The position numbers were made by a program, and so were the translations under genes. From the IMG/VR virus record IMGVR_UViG_3300008216_004600, positions 1 through 38,176 of that record: a stretch of DNA of 38,176 nt; one strand, 5' to 3'. The notes under the pieces are model-generated. The model did no database searches. It saw only the letters and a program-made list of their open reading frames with translations, and was not told the DNA's origin. Source of the DNA: a virus. This document shows positions 7,938-16,259 of the stretch, piece by piece (the stretch's first letter is position 1; the number at the start of each line of letters is the position of its first letter).

Positions 7938-8900
7938 TTACTCCCGTAGAATGGCTATGCCCAGCCACTCCGTTCCCATTCGATATTGATATCGCATATT
8001 TCCATCGGATGACGGGTAGACCCCACCCAAACCTTCTTCAACTGGAATGCTTTCTCCATAGGCATATCGCGTGGATCCCATCGGGAAGACCTGCCATTCC
8101 AGCCCCCCAACGGTTATCACTTGACCCTCGCCAAAGATGTCTGCCTTGATGGATCGGATTCCTGGGACGTAGGCGACGGGCGTTACCCACGTATCACTGC
8201 CCCCGGGAAGAGCAGCAAAGAGCAGTATTGGGTGTAGAGTTGTTGATCCATCGACACCAGTGGGAGAAACCGCCGAGAGGGCGGTGTTATATGCATCTCC
8301 CCAACCACCACCAGCCCGAAAAACTGCAGGTAGATTATTCGAACCAAAATAGTAAACAGAGCTTGGGGCATCCTCGTGATTGATTTCGATGCCACCGCTG
8401 TATCGGCCGGAGCCGGCGAAAAGCATGTGGCTATCTGCGTCGTCCCACTCGTCCGGCGTCCCAGCACTCAAAGTCCAGTATGTTGTTCCTACCAGCGCCC
8501 CACCCGAATAGTTGCCCAACTTGCTCCCGTATCCCAACCAGGCATGGACGAACACTCCTGGAATGGTGGTGAAAACCAAGTGCATCCACGGCTCTGGTGT
8601 ATTTCCGGCAAAGACGTAGACATTGCTTAACGGCGTTAATGGCCTTGCCAAGGATTCCCAGGGCGTCTGTACTTGGGATACGCCGATCTTCAGGTACTCG
8701 TAATCGTAGTACCCGTAACTAGAATTACCTCCAGAGAATGACCCTGCTGACAACGAAAATTTCGCGGGCTTTCCAGGGAACTCAAGGTGAACGCCGGCAG
8801 CATCTTCCGTTACTGTCCATTCCATCGTGGTCCGAGCGAATTCGGCGACGCTCGCCAAAGCGTTGCTCACAGTGCCACCGGGAAATACAGCGTAAGGCAT
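7938..8900 (-). CDS. Virion structural protein, tail region (paralogue A)
   Basis: A 320-aa protein with no recognised catalytic motif, rich in Gly, Tyr, Ser and Trp, as is usual for exposed beta-structured virion proteins. It lies directly after a similar-sized protein with a matching plan (8907-9947): a short helical start, a central Gly/Tyr-rich region, then a VGG-W-VFP-like strand near the C-terminus. The two look like diverged duplicates. Base composition is a little lower in GC than in the flanking tail genes. A tail or receptor-contact role is inferred from place. Confidence 0.6.
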   Translation of the reverse strand: MPYAVFPGGTVSNALASVAEFARTTMEWTVTEDAAGVHLEFPGKPAKFSLSAGSFSGGNSSYGYYDYEYLKIGVSQVQTPWESLARPLTPLSNVYVFAGNTPEPWMHLVFTTIPGVFVHAWLGYGSKLGNYSGGALVGTTYWTLSAGTPDEWDDADSHMLFAGSGRYSGGIEINHEDAPSSVYYFGSNNLPAVFRAGGGWGDAYNTALSAVSPTGVDGSTTLHPILLFAALPGGSDTWVTPVAYVPGIRSIKADIFGEGQVITVGGLEWQVFPMGSTRYAYGESIPVEEGLGGVYPSSDGNMRYQYRMGTEWLGIAILRE

Positions 8901-8906
8901 GGTGCA

Positions 8907-9947
8907 TCACTCCAACTTCAGGGCGATAAAGTTCTGATTCGCGGTGCGATATACGTTTGGAAGGATGAGATAGGTGTCACCACCGATGGTTACCGTGTCC
9001 TCAGCCGAAACCCCCACTCCGGGGATAAAGAAAATGCCATCCAAGATGCCGTATACCCCTGGTGCATTTGAGGCCATAGAGTTGAGCGTGATCGGAGTTA
9101 GAAGATAGCTCCCCCCCAAAAGAGGGACTTGAGCCCGTACAAACACCTCCGTGAGCATTCCCCAACTACGCGAGCCCAATCCACCGCCCCAGCCGGGCGG
9201 GGTGGCCAGCCCCCCCCCTGAAGTGATATGGCGAGGCTGGGCACTAATGTTATAGGGGAAGGTTCGCGCTCCTCCCGTCCCGGTCTCGTAATCGTCGTCG
9301 GCGTTACCATTATCGAAATTGAGCCAAGTTCCGGTCGGTCCCTGAGCTGCCAGTTGACCCGCTGCCGGATCCGTGAAGAACGCGTGGTTGGTCCCCGTGG
9401 TTTCGAGACCGACAGAACTGATCCCTGCTGTTGTTGTTCCACCCACAAAGGCGGGATAAGGGTGCCCGGCAGGGGAAGCATAGGGTATGTACAGGCCCCC
9501 TCCACCCAGCCCGTAGGTCATTCCAGTCTTCAGCCCGATGTAGAACCGACGTCCGCTAGCAACAAACCAGTAGCCAACGGTGCTCAAGCCGAGAGGGAGT
9601 TGCTTAACACCAGAGCTGTTGATGTGCCCCTCATACGTGACATTGTCGGGCAGAACCCCGTTATGCCCTTGAATGTGGAGCATTGCTCTCAGAAGCGTTT
9701 GGCTCTCTTGGAGCCATAACGAAACGTAGATCTCATCCTGCGCAGCCAACCCTGGCCCTTTAAGCATGACGGCTCCAGTGATCCCGCTCCCTGCCGTATC
9801 CGCAACAAAGGGGGGAGGCGCTCCCACTTCCGGAACCCGCTCCCAATTCTGACCCGCCGCTACCAGGTCAGGATTTGAAGTCAGGAAGCTGTATAGCTTG
9901 TTAAACAGATCAACATGATCGGTCGCGGTACCAATTTCCACTGCCAT
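8907..9947 (-). CDS. Virion structural protein, tail region (paralogue B)
   Basis: A 346-aa protein whose start overlaps the stop of the tape measure gene (TAATG). The N-terminus contains HVDLFNKLYSFLTSNPDLVAAG, a segment I associate with phage particle proteins that follow the tape measure. The centre is Gly/Tyr rich, and the end reads TVTIGGDTYLILPNVYRT. The following gene has the same general plan. No enzyme motif is visible. It is probably a tail surface or tip-proximal protein. Confidence 0.6.
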   Translation of the reverse strand: MAVEIGTATDHVDLFNKLYSFLTSNPDLVAAGQNWERVPEVGAPPPFVADTAGSGITGAVMLKGPGLAAQDEIYVSLWLQESQTLLRAMLHIQGHNGVLPDNVTYEGHINSSGVKQLPLGLSTVGYWFVASGRRFYIGLKTGMTYGLGGGGLYIPYASPAGHPYPAFVGGTTTAGISSVGLETTGTNHAFFTDPAAGQLAAQGPTGTWLNFDNGNADDDYETGTGGARTFPYNISAQPRHITSGGGLATPPGWGGGLGSRSWGMLTEVFVRAQVPLLGGSYLLTPITLNSMASNAPGVYGILDGIFFIPGVGVSAEDTVTIGGDTYLILPNVYRTANQNFIALKLE

Positions 9948-12900
9948 TATTTAACCCCCATAACGCTGCGGAATTTCCCAGGATTGCGACTGATGTGCAG
10001 GACCATGGCTTCTTCGCCAGCCGGCCCGCGCAGCGCCTCCGGAATCAAATCCTGGTCCAAAATCGGCAATAGCCGTTGCTTCATCACCGGTGCCGGAATC
10101 GCCCCGGCCATCAGCACCGCCGGGCTGTCGGAAATGGGGGCCACCGGGGTGACAGGCCCGCCCTCGGCGTAGCCTCGGAATCGAGCCAGCGCCGCCATTC
10201 CTTCGGCACGAAACGCTTCCATGAACGCCATCGCTCCCGGCTGACGCATGATGTGCGCCGGCTGGACATACTCACCAGCGTGCACCACACCCGCGACCTG
10301 GTACTTGCCGCCCGGGCCTGTCCAGCCACCGATAGCGAAGCCCCCCAATCCGCCCGCCGCATTTGCCGCCGTGATCTGGGCAGCACCAGTGGTGAACGTG
10401 GTAGCGAGGGCAGTAGTCAGGAGCGTAGTCCCTGACGTCATAGAGGTGGCGATCGCCGTGCCCAGTGTGGTTGCGCCAGCAGCTGTACTGGCAGTGATCG
10501 TGCCGCCTATAGTCGTTGCCCCGGCCGTACTAGCGGTCGTAATCGCTGCCGACATGGTCGCGGCTCCAGCAGCGGTGGACGCGGTGTCCGCAGCTGCATC
10601 TGCCCCACGATTGAACCAACCTGATATCTGGTCCGTGGCCATCTGAGCCAGATTCTGCGCCGCGAGATCCAGCATGGCGTCGGCGATGGACTGAGCCACG
10701 CCTTGTACGACGTCGCGCAGGTCTTCGGCACCCTTTGCCAGCTGAACCAGGCCATCCGCCAGACCGCTTTCAAACGAGTCACGAAGCGTGGTGGTGAACT
10801 GGTTGGCGGTGGCTTGCAGCTGCTCCATCTCGGCCTTGAGATCTCGCACACGTTCCAGAGCCGCTGGATCGCCTGTCGCGGCGGCCAACTCTTCCATGCG
10901 GGGGATCAGCTGCTCGATCTGCTGTGCGGTCTCACGGTGCAGGTCGAGCACTTGGCGCCGCGCGCTCAACTCGCTGATCAGTCCAGTCTGTTGCTGGGAT
11001 TGGATGGATTGTTCTCGGCGATCCTGCTCGCTGTAGATGCGGTCGATCTGCGCTTGCAGCTGCTCCATTTCGGCCCGAGCCGTCTCTACGTTGATCAGAG
11101 AGCGGACCATTTCCGCCCCGGCTACGTCGCTGGCGGCTTCCAGGCGGGCGAGTAGCTGCTTATAGGTCTGTTCCAGCTCGTTGGCACGGGCTTGCGCGAC
11201 GTTGCCCTGGGCGCGCTGCAGGTCGTTCTCTACGCCCTGCAGAGCCTCCAGGTTCTCCTGAGCCGTGAGGGCTGCGTTCGCTGCCCGGGCACGTTCCAGC
11301 AGCGTACCGGTCAGGCCCTTCTGCTCAATGTCATAGGCCCGCGTCGCGGTCGCACCGCCGTCCAGTACTGCCGCCTCGCGCTCCAACTGCTTGACGAACC
11401 GTTCCATCTCCTTGCGCTGGCGTTTCAACTCACGTTCCGCTTTTGCGGACGCGGAGCTGCGGTCGGTGTACCGGGCATTGATATTGGCGATGTTGCGGTC
11501 GACGGTTGCCTGGTCGAGGCGTGCGTCGTCGGGATTAACCTTGCGGATAGCCTCCAGGTTCTCCCTGTACTCCTTGATCGCCGCGAGGCGCTTTTCTTCC
11601 TTGGTCTGTGCCGACTTCGTTTGTTTGTCGATCTCGGCCATGGCCTTGATGGCCGCATCCTGAGCCTGGCGCTCCTGAGCCTCTCTTTCGGCGGCGGCAT
11701 CACGCCGCTGCCCCTCCAGCACCAGCGCTTCGCGTTGCGTTCTCAGGTTTGCCAGGATGCGGCCAGGCACCGACGGACCATCAACGCGATCCGCGCCGGC
11801 GTTCTCCAGTTTCGCGATCTGTCGATCCAGTTCCTCGATCTGCTCGTTGACCGTTTGCTCCCGGCCAATATTCAGCAGTCCGTCCCACGCCTCAGCGGCA
11901 ACGCTCTTGAGCCCGTCCCAAGCTCGTTCGAGCAAGCCGATATCATCACTGATCTCGCCGGACCGCTTCCGCACCGTATCCGCGTAGGCGTTCATCGCGG
12001 CTTCGACCGCTTCGGCTGACCGGCCCTGTTCCTGCAGAGACGCGATTGCGGAATAGGCCGACGCATCCAAGAAGTGATACTGGGCGTTCAGCTCCTGGAT
12101 CGCTTTGACTGGGTCTTCCGCGATCTTGACGAACTCCGCCACGGTGGCCTCGACTGCCTTGCCGGTGGCGCTTTCCATCAGGATTGCGGCCGTGGCAACG
12201 GATTCGATCTGTTCCGCCGTGAACTTGCCCGTTTCCGCCACGTCGGCGAGCACGGCCGCCGCGTTCCGGCGAGTGCCCTCAATGTCGTCCAGCCGCCGCG
12301 CCATGTCACCGAGCTGGTCCGCCGTGGTGCCAGCGGCGTTGCCGGTGAGGGTCAGCGCTTCCTCATAACGCCGGGACTCGCCGGCACCTTGCTCATACGC
12401 TGCAATGGTGGCGATCAGGGCTGCCCCTACAGAGCCAATCAGCAACGGTACCGGGCGGATGGACGACACCAGCGCACGCGCCGCTGGGCGGATACCGCCG
12501 AAGCTATCCTTGAGCTGGCCACCTTGCTGGATCGCCACCATCCAGATCGGCATGCCAGAGGCAATCGAGGTGGTGACGTCGGTGATCTGCGCAGGGAGTT
12601 GACGCATGGCCTGGCGGTATTCACCGGCGGACAAGGTGCCATAACGCATGGCCTCGGCGGCCTCTCTGGACGCGCTGGCCTGCTGGCGCATTCTCCGGGG
12701 GACCGGTGTCGCCCCCACAGCGCTTATGCTGTTGCGGGCGGCGTCGGCTGCCTGGTCGATCTCACGGAGTTCCTTCTCCACGACCTCCAGCGACTTTTTC
12801 GCGGGCGCGGTGTTCGTCGTACCGACAGCGTCCATACTGGTGGCGGCGCCTTTGGCGGCTGCATCGACTTCATGCAGCTCCTTCTCCACCGTTTCCAGTG

Positions 12901-13072
12901 ATTGCTTCGCCGGTGCCACGTTGGTGGTGCCAACGCCGTCCAGGCTGGCCTCGGCGCCTTTGGCGGCAGCATCAACCTCATGCAGTTCTTTCTCGAACAG
13001 ATCGAGCTGCTGTTTGGCGGTGTCCAGGTCTGCCTGGATGCGCAGGGCGAGGTCGAGATTTGATTGGGCCAT
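9947..13072 (-). CDS. Tail tape measure protein (TMP_2 type)
   Basis: At 1041 aa this is the longest gene and has the tape measure pattern of lambda-type tails: a helical N-terminus, a domain around residues 150-235 with RQLPAQITDVTTSIASGMPI and then a hydrophobic stretch, long charged coiled coils (about 390-770), and a Thr/Ala-rich C-terminal region ending in GYAEGG. It sets tail length and is ejected with the DNA. Residues 19-120 hold three tandem 36-residue repeats (LEVVEKELREID type). The ATG has no Shine-Dalgarno sequence and coincides with the predicted start of transcription from late promoter copy 2, so the message may be leaderless. Confidence 0.9.
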   Translation of the reverse strand: MAQSNLDLALRIQADLDTAKQQLDLFEKELHEVDAAAKGAEASLDGVGTTNVAPAKQSLETVEKELHEVDAAAKGAATSMDAVGTTNTAPAKKSLEVVEKELREIDQAADAARNSISAVGATPVPRRMRQQASASREAAEAMRYGTLSAGEYRQAMRQLPAQITDVTTSIASGMPIWMVAIQQGGQLKDSFGGIRPAARALVSSIRPVPLLIGSVGAALIATIAAYEQGAGESRRYEEALTLTGNAAGTTADQLGDMARRLDDIEGTRRNAAAVLADVAETGKFTAEQIESVATAAILMESATGKAVEATVAEFVKIAEDPVKAIQELNAQYHFLDASAYSAIASLQEQGRSAEAVEAAMNAYADTVRKRSGEISDDIGLLERAWDGLKSVAAEAWDGLLNIGREQTVNEQIEELDRQIAKLENAGADRVDGPSVPGRILANLRTQREALVLEGQRRDAAAEREAQERQAQDAAIKAMAEIDKQTKSAQTKEEKRLAAIKEYRENLEAIRKVNPDDARLDQATVDRNIANINARYTDRSSASAKAERELKRQRKEMERFVKQLEREAAVLDGGATATRAYDIEQKGLTGTLLERARAANAALTAQENLEALQGVENDLQRAQGNVAQARANELEQTYKQLLARLEAASDVAGAEMVRSLINVETARAEMEQLQAQIDRIYSEQDRREQSIQSQQQTGLISELSARRQVLDLHRETAQQIEQLIPRMEELAAATGDPAALERVRDLKAEMEQLQATANQFTTTLRDSFESGLADGLVQLAKGAEDLRDVVQGVAQSIADAMLDLAAQNLAQMATDQISGWFNRGADAAADTASTAAGAATMSAAITTASTAGATTIGGTITASTAAGATTLGTAIATSMTSGTTLLTTALATTFTTGAAQITAANAAGGLGGFAIGGWTGPGGKYQVAGVVHAGEYVQPAHIMRQPGAMAFMEAFRAEGMAALARFRGYAEGGPVTPVAPISDSPAVLMAGAIPAPVMKQRLLPILDQDLIPEALRGPAGEEAMVLHISRNPGKFRSVMGVK

Positions 13073-13078
13073 GCCGGC

Positions 13079-13123
13079 ATTCTGTCGTGCCGGTGCCAGG
13101 GAGTCTTTTGAACGAGGGCAAAA
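13079..13123 (-). promoter_or_regulatory. Late promoter copy 2 (PP-like), before the tape measure gene
   Basis: The dyad TTTTGCCCTCGTTCAAAA is at 13106-13123 and the hexamer CAGAAT at 13079-13084, with 21 bases between. The predicted +1 is base 13072, the A of the tape measure ATG. The upstream edge of the dyad forms part of the T-tract of the terminator that ends the previous operon. Confidence 0.8.
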
Positions 13124-13144
13124 TTAAGGCGGCCGGAGCCGCCT
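13121..13144 (-). terminator. Rho-independent terminator after the tail chaperone genes
   Basis: In the leftward RNA, AGGCGGC-TCCG-GCCGCCT is followed by TAATTTT. It lies immediately after the stop of the frameshifted chaperone reading frame (13143-13145). The T-tract overlaps the dyad of late promoter copy 2, so one transcription unit ends exactly where the next begins. Confidence 0.8.
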
Positions 13145-13801
13145 ATTTGGAGAGGGCCTTGAAGAGCGTGTTCGCTTCCTGTTTATCGGCTCCCCACGCG
13201 GCCCTGACGTCATTGAATCGCCATGCCCGCTGTCGGCGCTCCCGCCGCAGAGCGGCATTGTAGTAGAGCATCAGCTGGCGCTCGGTGTATCCGCCGATTC
13301 GATCTGGATCGTGTCCGTTGGCGATGAGGGCGCCGTAGATGTCGGCCCAGCGGAGCGTTGACTTCGTTGTGCGTGCTCGCTGGCCATCTCGGCTATCCTG
13401 CGATTCTGCACCGAGCGCATGAAAAAAGGGCCATTGACCATCCACCAGGTCATCATCAGAACCTCGCCTTCCATGCTGGACAGCCCGCGCATCCAATCCA
13501 TATCCCGGTCGATGGATTGCGCGATCAGCTCCAGGATGATTTCGTGGTGTGTCTCGATCAGCCCGAGCACGTCGGGGAGCGTCAACGCCTTGCCCGACAT
13601 CAGCCCTTCCATGTCATCCAGGAACGGCTTTGCAAAGGGCTTTAACCGCAGCCCTTCAACAAAGCCGTACTCCCGGACGGTGATCTGCTCCCCCTGGAGG
13701 GTCAGCTCACGCTCAGGGTGGAGCTTCTCCAGATCCTCGTCCGGGTTGTCCTGGTTGCTGGGGGCCGGAGCATCCGGTTTTGGCGGCAACACTTTTCCCA
13801 C
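13143..13801 (-). CDS. Tail assembly chaperone GT fusion, made by -1 frameshift
   Basis: The GT product would be residues 1-127 of the G frame joined to 92 residues of the -1 frame, about 219 aa in all. The shift site is U UUU UUC, read P-F-F in frame, at 13421-13427. After the slip the frame reads HALGAESQD and continues without stop to 13143. The extension contains STLRWADIYGALIANGHDP, an RWxDIY-type segment seen in tail chaperone extensions. The relation of the two frames (G first base 1 mod 3, extension 2 mod 3 on the minus strand) is exactly -1. In lambda the GT form recruits the tube protein to the tape measure; the same role is inferred here. Confidence 0.75.
13271..13801 (-). CDS. Tail assembly chaperone G
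   Basis: A 176-aa protein encoded between the tail tube and tape measure genes, the standard position of the lambda G chaperone. It has an acidic, Pro-rich N-terminus, then a domain (about 30-128) with LTLQGEQITVREYGFVEGLR. The last 48 residues, Ser/Thr/Pro rich, overlap the -1 frame and are probably little conserved. It starts at GTG with GGAGG six bases before it, overlapping the end of the tube gene. It coats the tape measure before tube assembly (family knowledge) and is not expected in the virion. Confidence 0.78.
   Translation of the reverse strand: MGKVLPPKPDAPAPSNQDNPDEDLEKLHPERELTLQGEQITVREYGFVEGLRLKPFAKPFLDDMEGLMSGKALTLPDVLGLIETHHEIILELIAQSIDRDMDWMRGLSSMEGEVLMMTWWMVNGPFFMRSVQNRRIAEMASEHAQRSQRSAGPTSTAPSSPTDTIQIESADTPSAS
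13421..13427 (-). promoter_or_regulatory. -1 ribosomal frameshift site U UUU UUC
   Basis: The heptamer is in the correct phase in gene G (last base of CCT, then TTT, TTC). It is followed in the -1 frame by 92 open codons. The upstream CCC-TTTT also fits the X XXY YYZ rule one codon earlier. Frameshifting between two tail genes is a conserved feature of lambda-like tails. Confidence 0.75.
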
Positions 13802-13802
13802 G

Positions 13803-14567
13803 TTACGCCTCCGCCTTCAGCTGCTCCATCCGGCCATAGCCACCAAACTCATCATCCAGTGCTGCGGTGGGCTCGAACAGCAGGGTGCCCGACAACTCCA
13901 GCGAGCCGAACGATTCGTTGATCAAGTCCAGCTGACTGACCGGATTGAATTTCATCTTATACAGCCGTACCCGGACACGTTCATTGCGATACTCGTCAAC
14001 GCGGTTCAGACCGCTGAACAGCAGGTAACGGATCGGCGGGGCGGCCGTGAACATGGTGACGTCGTCGCTGGCCATGTGTTCGTAGTCCGCCAGGAACGGC
14101 TGGGTGAACGTCGAGGTGTCCAGCATCTCGATAACGCCCCCCTCCACGTCGTCCACACGGAAATGCGTATCTTCCGCCAGCGTGGCAGGTGTCGCATTAC
14201 TATCGGTGATCTGGACATTGGAAATGCCTCCACGGTCCAGGGCAACCAGATCACCGTCCGCCACCGGCGGGAAGGATTCCCCGGTAATTGATCCAGCCGC
14301 CACGGTGCGCGTCTCACCATACAGCGCCAACGCCAGGTTCTCGCGAGACATGTGGTGCAGGGTCAGGTTGAACGTCGCCTCGGTCGGCCCACTCAGGGTT
14401 GCGGTGGTGCGTTTCATCCCCGACCAGCTTTCCTGCCGGGTCTCTTCATTCGTCGAGAGGGCGATATTCAGTACCGCCGCGTCATCCACCCACCGCAGCG
14501 CACCCGGGTTGCCCCCGGGCAGCGATGCGCCCAGCAGCACTTTGCCTTGTAGAGAGTAATCCCTCAT
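13803..14567 (-). CDS. Major tail tube protein
   Basis: A 254-aa protein between the small gp38-like gene and the G/GT chaperones, where siphovirus-type phages encode the tube subunit. The sequence is beta-rich, with no signal peptide or catalytic motif. Recognisable parts are the N-terminal SLQGKVLLGASLPGGNPGALRWVDDAAVL and the C-terminal MKFNPVSQLDLINESFGSLELSG, both typical of tube proteins of this phage group. Its start overlaps the preceding gene by 4 bases. Identity rests on order and sequence pattern. Confidence 0.75.
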   Translation of the reverse strand: MRDYSLQGKVLLGASLPGGNPGALRWVDDAAVLNIALSTNEETRQESWSGMKRTTATLSGPTEATFNLTLHHMSRENLALALYGETRTVAAGSITGESFPPVADGDLVALDRGGISNVQITDSNATPATLAEDTHFRVDDVEGGVIEMLDTSTFTQPFLADYEHMASDDVTMFTAAPPIRYLLFSGLNRVDEYRNERVRVRLYKMKFNPVSQLDLINESFGSLELSGTLLFEPTAALDDEFGGYGRMEQLKAEA

Positions 14568-14767
14568 TTTTTGTCCCCTTTCTGCTCAGAGGTTTTGCCG
14601 GGCTGATATCCACCAGGGCCGCTCGCTGCATCGATCTTGCCGCGCGCCTTCAGCCAGGCTTTCTGTGGTGCCGTCACCTGGATCTCAGTCCCAGCCGCAC
14701 GGTCTTTACCCTCGTGGCGGTGGGGCTTGGTCAGGGTGACGGTTTCGGTTTTCTGCTTTGCAGCCAT
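14564..14767 (-). CDS. Small basic gp38-like protein
   Basis: A 67-aa, Lys-rich protein reading MAAKQKTETVTLTKPHRHEG at its start, with a short domain ending KAWLKARGKI. Small proteins of this type (DUF7210-like, with the pattern L-x-K-P-H-x-H-x-G) lie between gp37 and the tube gene in Mu-like phages. The start overlaps the end of gp37. A longer ORF in the same frame up to 14863 would run inside gp37 and has no ribosome-binding site. Its role in the head-tail joint or tail is unknown. Confidence 0.65.
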   Translation of the reverse strand: MAAKQKTETVTLTKPHRHEGKDRAAGTEIQVTAPQKAWLKARGKIDAASGPGGYQPGKTSEQKGDKK

Positions 14768-15219
14768 TAGCGCTTGCCTCCAATGAAACGTTGGGTTGAG
14801 AACACGTCGATCCACAGCAGCGTGCTCGCGTCGTAATCCAGCACGTCGCCCTGCAACCACCACGCCGCCCCCATGATCCGCGGGTCTGGCGTCCAGCCCA
14901 TGAGGGCATCTCGGATCTGACCGATATACGGGTCAGCGTCGCGCTGGGCGGCTGCGCCCGTGACGTCGCTGTAATTACGAACGGCGGAGATAACACCGAA
15001 CGTTGACACCGCTTGCTGGGCACCAGATGGCCGGCGGCCTGGTCGTTCCGGTTCGTCGGGCCCGCGCTCGTTGGCGAGCACGACATAGGCGGACGGTGCC
15101 CGGAAGCCGCGCAGGTCCTGAATCGCCGCGTAGTCGGCCGCCAGCCCAACCGCTTCCAGGTCGGGGACCTCCTCCACCAGGCGGGCTTGAATGATGGTCG
15201 TATCGAGCGGCTGGCTCAT
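14767..15219 (-). CDS. Mu gp37-like protein (DUF1834), probable tail terminator
   Basis: A 150-aa protein following gp36 in the usual Mu order gp35-gp36-gp37. The N-terminus reads IIQARLVEEVPDLEAVGLAA and the C-terminal part WWLQGDVLDYDASTLLWIDV, the pattern of the Mu gp37 family. It shares an overlapping stop/start with gp36, so translation is coupled. Proteins in this slot close the tail tube at the head-proximal end in related phages; that role is inferred. Confidence 0.72.
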   Translation of the reverse strand: MSQPLDTTIIQARLVEEVPDLEAVGLAADYAAIQDLRGFRAPSAYVVLANERGPDEPERPGRRPSGAQQAVSTFGVISAVRNYSDVTGAAAQRDADPYIGQIRDALMGWTPDPRIMGAAWWLQGDVLDYDASTLLWIDVFSTQRFIGGKR

Positions 15220-15734
15220 CAGTAGTGCCTCATGTTGCGACGACTGAACACCGATGGGTCCCCCTCGAACCGGACGTCAATCTCCTGGGGACTGCCGGAT
15301 ACGGGGTCATCCGCCCCGAGGGAGAAACTGCCGTCCACGATCTGCTTCAGGAACTTCAGCGCATCGCGGTAGGCCCGCACAATAGGATCTTCGCGCTCAT
15401 CCGTGATCCGGTCCTTGTGCAGCAAATACCGGGCAATATCCCGTGACCACACCGCCACAAGATCCGGGACCGGATTCATCGGCACCGCGTAACCACGCTT
15501 GCGAAGGTGGCCATTGATCAGTGCATCGGCGTCGCGCACGGCGTCCTCAATGCGCTGCAGCGCGTCATCCGCCACCGCCACGTCCTCTGGCGACCACGCA
15601 CTGCGGTCCGCACCCAGTAACGTGGCCTCCATCAGCGCACTGTCCACCACCCGATGACGCTCAGCGGTGGCCACCTGGGCCAGCTCGGTAGCACCAGGTC
15701 GTTCTGCTAGTTGTGCGTGGGTGATATAGCCCAT
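15219..15734 (-). CDS. Mu gp36-like protein (DUF1320), head-tail connector
   Basis: A 171-aa helical protein of the DUF1320 type. It starts MGYITHAQLAERPGATELAQ and has the conserved stretch DADALINGHLRKRGYAVPM and RDIARYLLH, the hallmark of Mu gp36 and related adaptor proteins. I chose the ATG at 15734 over an in-frame GTG three codons upstream because AGGAG is eight bases before the ATG. It probably sits on the portal as the connector to the tail. Confidence 0.82.
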   Translation of the reverse strand: MGYITHAQLAERPGATELAQVATAERHRVVDSALMEATLLGADRSAWSPEDVAVADDALQRIEDAVRDADALINGHLRKRGYAVPMNPVPDLVAVWSRDIARYLLHKDRITDEREDPIVRAYRDALKFLKQIVDGSFSLGADDPVSGSPQEIDVRFEGDPSVFSRRNMRHY

Positions 15735-15756
15735 GGTGGCCACTCCTAGAAAAAGC

Positions 15757-15803
15757 GCCGGTTCCGCTTCGTTGCGCTGTGTTGCGGGCGGCTATGAACC
15801 GGC
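15757..15803 (-). repeat. Long-span inverted repeat between gp35-like and gp36-like genes
   Basis: GCCGGTTC (15757-15764) is exactly complementary to 15796-15803. In the leftward RNA the second arm is followed by GCTTTTTC. The 31-base loop is long for a simple terminator. It may be a weak attenuator between capsid and connector genes or a processing site. Confidence 0.35.
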
Positions 15804-15833
15804 AAGGTCACCGCCCACCAGCGCCGGCTGTAT

Positions 15834-16256
15834 TCAGGGTTTGGGCAGGGCCGCGTCGGTAAAGGTCACGCGCTCCACCACCAGATTGGGCTCGTTTTCC
15901 AACGCCTCGATCTGCTCCGGGGTCAACGCCTCCAAGGCGATACCATGGCCACGGCGATTGAACTGATGACCGGCGCGGCGGAACGTCGCGGGCAGCGAGC
16001 GGATCCACAGACCTTCAATGCCGCTCTCGTCCTGGGATGCCTTGGTGGCAGCGGCCGCCTCGTTTTGTTTGTCTGCGGCCTGCTGTTCTGCTTCGGCCTT
16101 TGCTCGTGCTTCAGCAGCGTCCTGCTCCGCGTCCGCTTGTGCCTTCTCCTGCGCTTCGATCTTGGCGTTTTCCTCTTCGGCCTTTTGGGCTTCAGAGGCC
16201 GCTGCAGGTTTACTGGCGGCGGGCTGTCGAGTCTGGGTACGGGTGTTCTTTGCCAT
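15834..16256 (-). CDS. Mu gp35-like protein with FluMu-type domain
   Basis: A 140-aa protein. Residues 1-75 are a highly charged Ala/Glu/Lys/Gln-rich helix (EAQKAEEENAKIEAQEKAQA), likely a coiled coil. The C-terminal 60 residues hold the conserved GLWIRSLPATFRRAGHQF motif and TPEQIEALENEPNLVVE, as in the FluMu/gp35 family. It follows the capsid gene, as in Mu. The ATG at 16256 is used as start; an ATG one codon earlier is equally possible. Function is unknown; it is a small head-associated protein in relatives. Confidence 0.75.
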   Translation of the reverse strand: MAKNTRTQTRQPAASKPAAASEAQKAEEENAKIEAQEKAQADAEQDAAEARAKAEAEQQAADKQNEAAAATKASQDESGIEGLWIRSLPATFRRAGHQFNRRGHGIALEALTPEQIEALENEPNLVVERVTFTDAALPKP

Positions 16257-16259
16257 CAT

